Positions 58,691 to 64,000 of a DNA stretch of 64,000 nt are shown here, piece after piece. The translations under genes and the position numbers were made by a program. The stretch spans positions 179,254,935 to 179,318,934 of the forward strand of contig CM030363.1 in the NCBI GenBank assembly GCA_017893485.1, written 5' to 3'. Every line of letters begins with the position of its first letter. The stretch's first letter is position 1. The DNA comes from Hemerocallis citrina (Eukaryota; Streptophyta; Magnoliopsida; Asparagales; Asphodelaceae). Below the pieces are notes generated by a model. The model saw nothing but the letters and a program-made list of their open reading frames with translations. It did no database searches and was not told the origin of the DNA.

Positions 58691-59262
58691 CAGTGTTATA
58701 TTGTGTCGAGTACATGACCTATAGAATCTACCACCTTAGTCTAAACGAAATTGATTATATGCATCGAACCTGTAGTATGAGATGCAGTAGTACGTGCATT
58801 AGTTAGGATTAAAATGAATAATAGACTTAAGACTTCATCGCATTGTCATTCCATTTTGTTATCGTTATCGAACAGTGTTATCGTTATTGCTTACCATTAT
58901 TGTTATTTTTTATTGTTATGGCTATAAATCATCGTCATTGCACACTGTACTATTATCGCTTTGTCACTGTTCAATACTATTGATTTCATCGTTCATTGAA
59001 TTCATCGTTATATCGTTATTGTCATTATTTCTCTGTTTCTCTACTTGCTGACGACTTGCTCTAAGGACATATTTTCCTCTCTTTTAGATGAACAACTTAC
59101 AGGTATTTATGGAGATTTGCCTGATGGATTAGGAGAGCAACAATGGTGAAAGAAATGTTTTGCTACGCCGCTTAAATAATTATTGTTTCTTTTTTTAAAA
59201 CTTCAATAATTGAACAATGTTAATTCTTGTATTTGTGGGCTTTTGACCCGAATGATGTTAGT

Positions 59263-62200
59263 GTTTGAAACCCCTGTTTTCCATTTTATGAATTTTGAGT
59301 GTATTTTCTTTTTCCGTGTATTAGATTCAACTTGTATCTCTTTGGACCGTATATTGGAGTTCTTTTTCTTCTATATATTCTTTATTTGCTTTTTCGTTTC
59401 ATTTGAATTCTTAATTCGATTTCCAGTCTTTTGTTTCATCCATGTTTGATCGTGCCAATATTTTTTATTCTCATTATTTTTGTTCATGCCCTGTTATTTA
59501 TCCTCTTTATGCCGTCGCTTTTTTTTTATCCATTATTTATTTTTCCTTAATCCAAAACCCATTTTACTCCACTATCCAATTATAACCCAATACCCACTTC
59601 ACCTAATTAAACCTATTCACTTAAATTACCCAGACCCGTTATGCCCCCCAACCTTTAACCTACTACTGTTCAGCCGCCACCCTCCAACTAAACCATATTT
59701 TTTTTACCCGCCTATTTAAATCCCCTGTTCCTCCCCGTCGTTCACGTCCAACCCTAGCCGCTCCTACTATCTCTCTCCCGACTTCCTTCTCTCCCTCTAC
59801 TGCTCCTCGCCATCCCCTGCTGTAACCCGAGTCTGTCACCGAGACCCATCTCCGGTGCTTCTCCCGAGCCTGCACACCTCGCCGCCCCCGTGCATCGTTC
59901 AATAGCCTAGTGATAGCAAGCCAGGTCGTTTCTCCTGCTCTCCCTCTCCGTCGCTGATAGCAGCAACCCTAGGCCGCTGCAGTCTGCCGTGCTCGCTGTC
60001 CGTTGCTCTCCCTCTTGCGGTGATCGTCTTCCGTCGCTGCCTTAGGTGTGTGCGTTTGGTTCCCGAGCACACCCCGGCTATCTCTCCTTCTCTTTGTGTG
60101 CATGTTGATTGTGGCCTTGTTCGTGGTTCGTGAGTTGTGCTCGTGGGTCGTTATCTGTGATTCGTGTGTTTGTTCGTGGTCATTCGTTGTGTTCATGCCC
60201 CAGAAATCCGTTCCCGTTATTCTTGCTCTTGTGCCGTTCCCATCGTCGTCTCTCAGGCAAGTAACTTGTATTCTTTTCTTTGTGTTATACAAGTACTAAA
60301 TATCGCCTGTAGTGTAGTTGGGTTCTAGAGACAATTCGTGTGTGAAACCCCTTGTTGATCTTGTCTCTGTTGTGTTGATTTGACCATAGTTTCCTCATGA
60401 CATACATGACATGAAATAACCTAGGGTTGACCATTTCTCGTTGTATATATGCGTGTTGTTCATATGATATCATGTGCTCGTTCGTGTTATTCGTGGTAGA
60501 CTTGTCGTGGACTTGCAAAATACCCTATACCATGTTGTTTGGACATCTCGTACACTGTATTTCATGTTTGGGTTGATTTGGATGAGTTTTACATGAACTA
60601 GATGATTTTATGTTCGAAGAATAATTCTGTATTTTCTATTACCTTGCTTTTGATCAGTATTTTAGACCCTATTAAGGTCAGTATATGAATTTTATTTGTG
60701 AATAAGATTTGTAGAGAATTCTGTCTACTTTCAAGATTTTCTGAAAGATCTCAGTTTCGTTTTACGAGTTGTGAGTTATGTCTATTTTACTACAGAGATG
60801 TAGAGAGATTTCCAGATTTTGTTTTCTATGAATTCTGAAGAGTAATCTATTTTTATTATGATGTTGAAAGTATTATTCTGATCCAATATTTTGCACAATA
60901 CAACTAAACTTGATTGGGATTAACCCTGAATTTTTGTGGATTTATTTGATGAGTTTTACAAACCGTTCTATTTTTCCAAACAATTACTATACATGCAGAA
61001 TTTTCATACTGTTCAGTAAAGAACCTAATTTTCGACCTAATACTACTTGCTGTTTGTAAAATATTTGTGAATATGAAAGTTAGCCTACTGTATATAGTTT
61101 ATCACCATTTTGACGGATTTGGATTTTGATTTTGATTTATGGTTTGCGAGATATTGCTGTTTTCGTACTACAGTGTTTGCGATTCCAGATTTACAAAACT
61201 ACTGCATCTTGATGTTTTCTGATTTTTGTTGACTAAACTATTTATATTGAAAAATTATGAAACTTCATATTCTGATGCTGCACATATAGGGAAATACCCG
61301 AGATTTTTCCTGGATTTAATTAATGAATTTTCATGCTGTTTTCCTGACTTTGAATACAATCTGCTGATTTCTAGTTGAACATGTTTTCTTATTTCAATTC
61401 AGTTTTGAATCATGTTCTTGTGAAACACTACATGACTTATATATATTTTCTGGATTCAACCGAGAGTCTATTTTTCAGATTCTTTGACGGATCCAGATTT
61501 GCATATTTGTAGCAACGGGAATCCAAGATTTAGTGCAGTACTGTCTTGCTGCCCTGAACTAGAATTCTCGTTGTTCTTATCCTTTATATGTTGTCTTTCA
61601 TCCGTGCATGTTTATCTTGCAACCCGAACTTGTTACTTGATCATGCCATGTTATTCTTGCCATATTTTGTACACGTACATGCTTGTTTGATAATAATAAT
61701 AAATAACCAAGCCGGGGTTAAAGGAAAAGATCTAATAGCGGAAAATACAGAAATGTGTACTCGGAAGGGGATCCACAGATCCTACGTGATTACTTGACAC
61801 GTGATTACTTGGCACTTGCACACTTGACACGTGATTACTTGCCACTTGCATACTTGACACGTGATACATGATACATGATACTTGGAGCTTGGAGCTCGAT
61901 TACTTGATACTTGTTCCTGAGTACACTGCCCTCTATGATCCACTATGAAATCTAAAGCGAAATTTTTTGAATATAGCAACCATGTGGTATAAACCTGGGA
62001 CGCATGAAGTGCTACCTAGATAGTAATAAATACAAGACTTGAACATGATCACTTAACACTTGATACTTGATTACTTGTACATGATACATGATATTTGATA
62101 CTTGTTCACTTGATACTTGCTACCCATTACTTGTACTTGTTCACTTGACACATGATACTTGTTACTTGTTTGCTTGACACTGAATACATGCCACTTACAC

Positions 62201-62505
62201 TTGTCATCTTGCCATACTAGATGTTATATTTTGTTATCATGCCTATTCCATGCTATTTGTTTATCTTTTCCCATGTACTTCTATCCTACACTACAAGCAG
62301 CCCGTAACTTGCATTGACGGGAGTTTGTTTTCTTTTTTCTTTTCCTACAATTTATTAAATTGCAGATTTTGGAGATCAGGTGCCAGATGGTGTAGGTGAT
62401 ATGAGATTCTAGTTGCTGGAGATTTTGCTATATCTATTTCTTTTCTTGTTGCTTATGTTGAACAATTGTACTTGATTACTTGGATTTATTTGTACTAGTA
62501 TAATG
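59263..62505 (+). mobile_element. J2: second truncated D-family LTR, head to tail with J1
   Basis: Shares with D the start region (TTTTATGAATTTTGAGTGTATTTT), a TATA-like CTATTTAAATCC (59712), GGCAAGTAACTTGTA followed by TAGTGTAGTTGGGTTCTAGAGACAA (60255-60340), AACCAAGCCGGGGTTAAAGG (61705) and AAATTGCAGA...GATCAGGTGCCAGATGG (62355-62390). The D-like 3' end is missing after about 62505. There is no internal region between J1 and J2. Confidence 0.65.
61775..61915 (+). repeat. Minisatellite in J2
   Basis: Repeats of ACACGTGATTACTTG(A/G/C)CACTTG-type words. CACGTG copies on both sides of ATTACTTGA can form a 6-bp stem. A second run of GATACTTG words follows at 62045-62205. Confidence 0.7.
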
Positions 62506-64000
62506 CATGTGCACGCACCAAAGCGCTGACATGTGGCAATCGGAAAGGGATTGTGCGCTGTACAAAAAAATATGTGATGCACGTGTACAAAAAATATTCC
62601 AGATTCAAAGCTTTAAATTGTTGCTTAAAATGTAGAGACAGAGTGTGCAAGTGCAAAAGAAACATCGAAGCACCAAAGAGCAAACTGGATATGAATTTTT
62701 TTTGGAGGTTTGAAAAAGCAACAAACAACAGCTTTAGTATTAATATGGAAAACACAATTCCATTTTGCCAAAGATTGACATGATGATGATGATGATGGAT
62801 GATGATTGACTACTCTTCGCAGTCTTATACAAAATCCTCTATTACTCACAGAGAAAGCATTCATTAGTATCTAATTTTAAACCACCAACTTACATTAACA
62901 AAAAGAATATTTTCAAAAGATAAAGAAAGAGCCTCAGTATCATCAACCTCCTCTTCAGCAATCAGAGCTAAAATTTTCAAATCCTTCTTCACCGTCGCTG
63001 TGCATACCAATAGCCGGGGAGCAACTTCAGTTGAATATCACCCTCTCATTGTCCTTGCCATTCTGAAAATCAATACTGGAAAATAGGAAACTCACTGAAT
63101 AGATAAGAATATACGAACAGAGCACATAGATTTTTGTAGAAATAGAGAGCATTTATAGGAAAACTATGAGAATGTACTATTCAAATCATCGAGGAAAACT
63201 GATACCTGCACAAAACTAAACAGTTTCACTTTCAGTCTACTCAGTAATGCAGTCTTTGTGCGCCAAGTGTTTAGAGAGATTGTAGGTTTGATGTTATAGA
63301 ATTCTATGAAATGGGAAGGCTTCTTATTTTCTATGGTTGACATATCCCCAGGTATGAGTATAAGAGACAGCTTAGTAGATAGGATGCCTCCATATGGAAA
63401 CATACCGAATTAATTTGGAAGTTGAATAACAAACATAGTTCACTAACTAATTATCAATGCAAATAGTCAATAGGTAAGAAAAACCTTTTAAGGTCAGAAA
63501 GGAAAAAGAATAAATAGCAGTACACTTCAATGCATTTTCAGAGCATAACAACACTCTGGAAAATCATTACGGGATCCAAGATATTCTTATACAGTGGATG
63601 TCAATAGAAACACTAATCTCTGGAATAATATTGAAGTAGGAATTCCTTTAGTGGATGATGAGAATTAACCCTAAATTTTCACAAAACTTATTTATATAAC
63701 TAACAACTTGTAAATTGAAGCATTACCAAATGTTGAAAATGAAGCATGCAACATTTCTACTTACATATCATTAGCACATGCACAGATATTGATCTCAAAT
63801 ATCATCAACATAGAATACGTAATACTAACACAGAAATATTACCCAAGTCTTCAAATACATACTTCAAGTGCGAATACATCAGCACATAAAGCTGTTCAAA
63901 ACATTCCAAAGTAGATAACAGAACCCTTAGGAAAGGAAATACACATAGATAGTTCAACTAAGATTACTAAAAATATGAAATCCTAATAATTAGATTACTG
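62506..64000. other. Low-copy-looking sequence at the right edge
   Basis: No LTR, gag or pol similarity seen. There is a short (GAT)n at 62779-62808. The only coding hint is a minus-strand frame ending in a good splice donor, described separately. The segment may be the 3' side of a gene that continues outside the window. Confidence 0.4.
63041..63403 (-). other. Weak candidate for the last two exons of a minus-strand gene
   Basis: A frame from 63403 (MFPYGGILSTKLSLILIPG ... LLSRLKVKLFSFVQ) meets a CAG/GTATCA donor near 63207. Downstream a TTTTCAG acceptor near 63064 would continue in phase with NGKDNERVIFN and a TGA. No domain recognised; codon content alone does not prove it. Confidence 0.18.

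Larger units (their letters stand above)
55513..59262 (+). mobile_element. J1: truncated LTR related to solo LTR D
   Basis: Starts TGTAACCCTC and shares, in order with D, GGCAAGT(C/A)A near 57250, the GTTGGGGTTAAGGG / GTGACTGTACTCGAAAATGTGG block and the ATTGAACAATG...TTGACCCGAATG block near 59205. It lacks the last 200 or so bp of D. Its first 1.7 kb is enlarged by microsatellites. No matching target duplication was found. Confidence 0.6.

Overview
The window looks like nuclear DNA from a flowering plant with a retrotransposon-rich genome. Almost all of it is nested LTR retrotransposons, with no intact cellular gene and no rRNA, tRNA gene or CRISPR. I recognise plant chromovirus (Tekay/Del-type Ty3) gag-pol, an Athila-type gag, Tat-type gag without pol, tRNA-iMet and tRNA-Asp-type primer sites, and short duplicated target sites.

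Layout. 1-12104: element A, a minus-strand chromovirus with a decayed gag-pol, its integrase deleted, and a solo LTR (L1, 3156-5783) in its RNase H region. 12105-15647: a CACTA-like remnant carrying a 1.2-kb TRIM-like element (K), then a short coding-like relic. 15648-38168: element C, a plus-strand gag-only element (TR-GAG/LARD type). A solo LTR (D, 17621-21060) interrupts its gag, long tandem arrays fill its interior, and its 3' LTR is split by element B (27063-37922). B is the youngest and most complete copy here: near-identical LTRs, perfect target duplication, and gag-pol broken mainly by three nonsense codons. 38169-55512: fragments of a plus-strand LARD (H) holding the 3' end of a plus-strand chromovirus (E). 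E's 3' LTR contains a minus-strand solo LTR (F), which contains an Athila-type gag-only element (G), so nesting is four deep. 55513-62505: two truncated head-to-tail LTRs (J1, J2) of the D family. 62506-64000: low-copy-looking sequence with at most a weak minus-strand terminal exon candidate.

The most interesting signal lies in the LTRs, not the genes. (1) About 0.6-1.0 kb before the 3' end of the LTR, and so shortly before the primer site in the genomic RNA leader, every chromovirus LTR family here carries two or more copies of a small hairpin. The stem sequence differs between families but stays self-complementary (compensatory change). (2) Two families (L1, B) also carry pairs of a 10-bp palindrome, CAGTCGACTG, mostly set 20 bp apart. 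(3) Three families (A, E, F) carry tRNA-like modules with a B-box followed by a T-run. (4) A and B share an extra acidic/coiled-coil reading frame between primer site and gag. Together these suggest a structured, modular 5' leader, perhaps for RNA dimerisation or packaging, or for regulation. The hairpins and spacing are read directly from the sequence; any function is inference.
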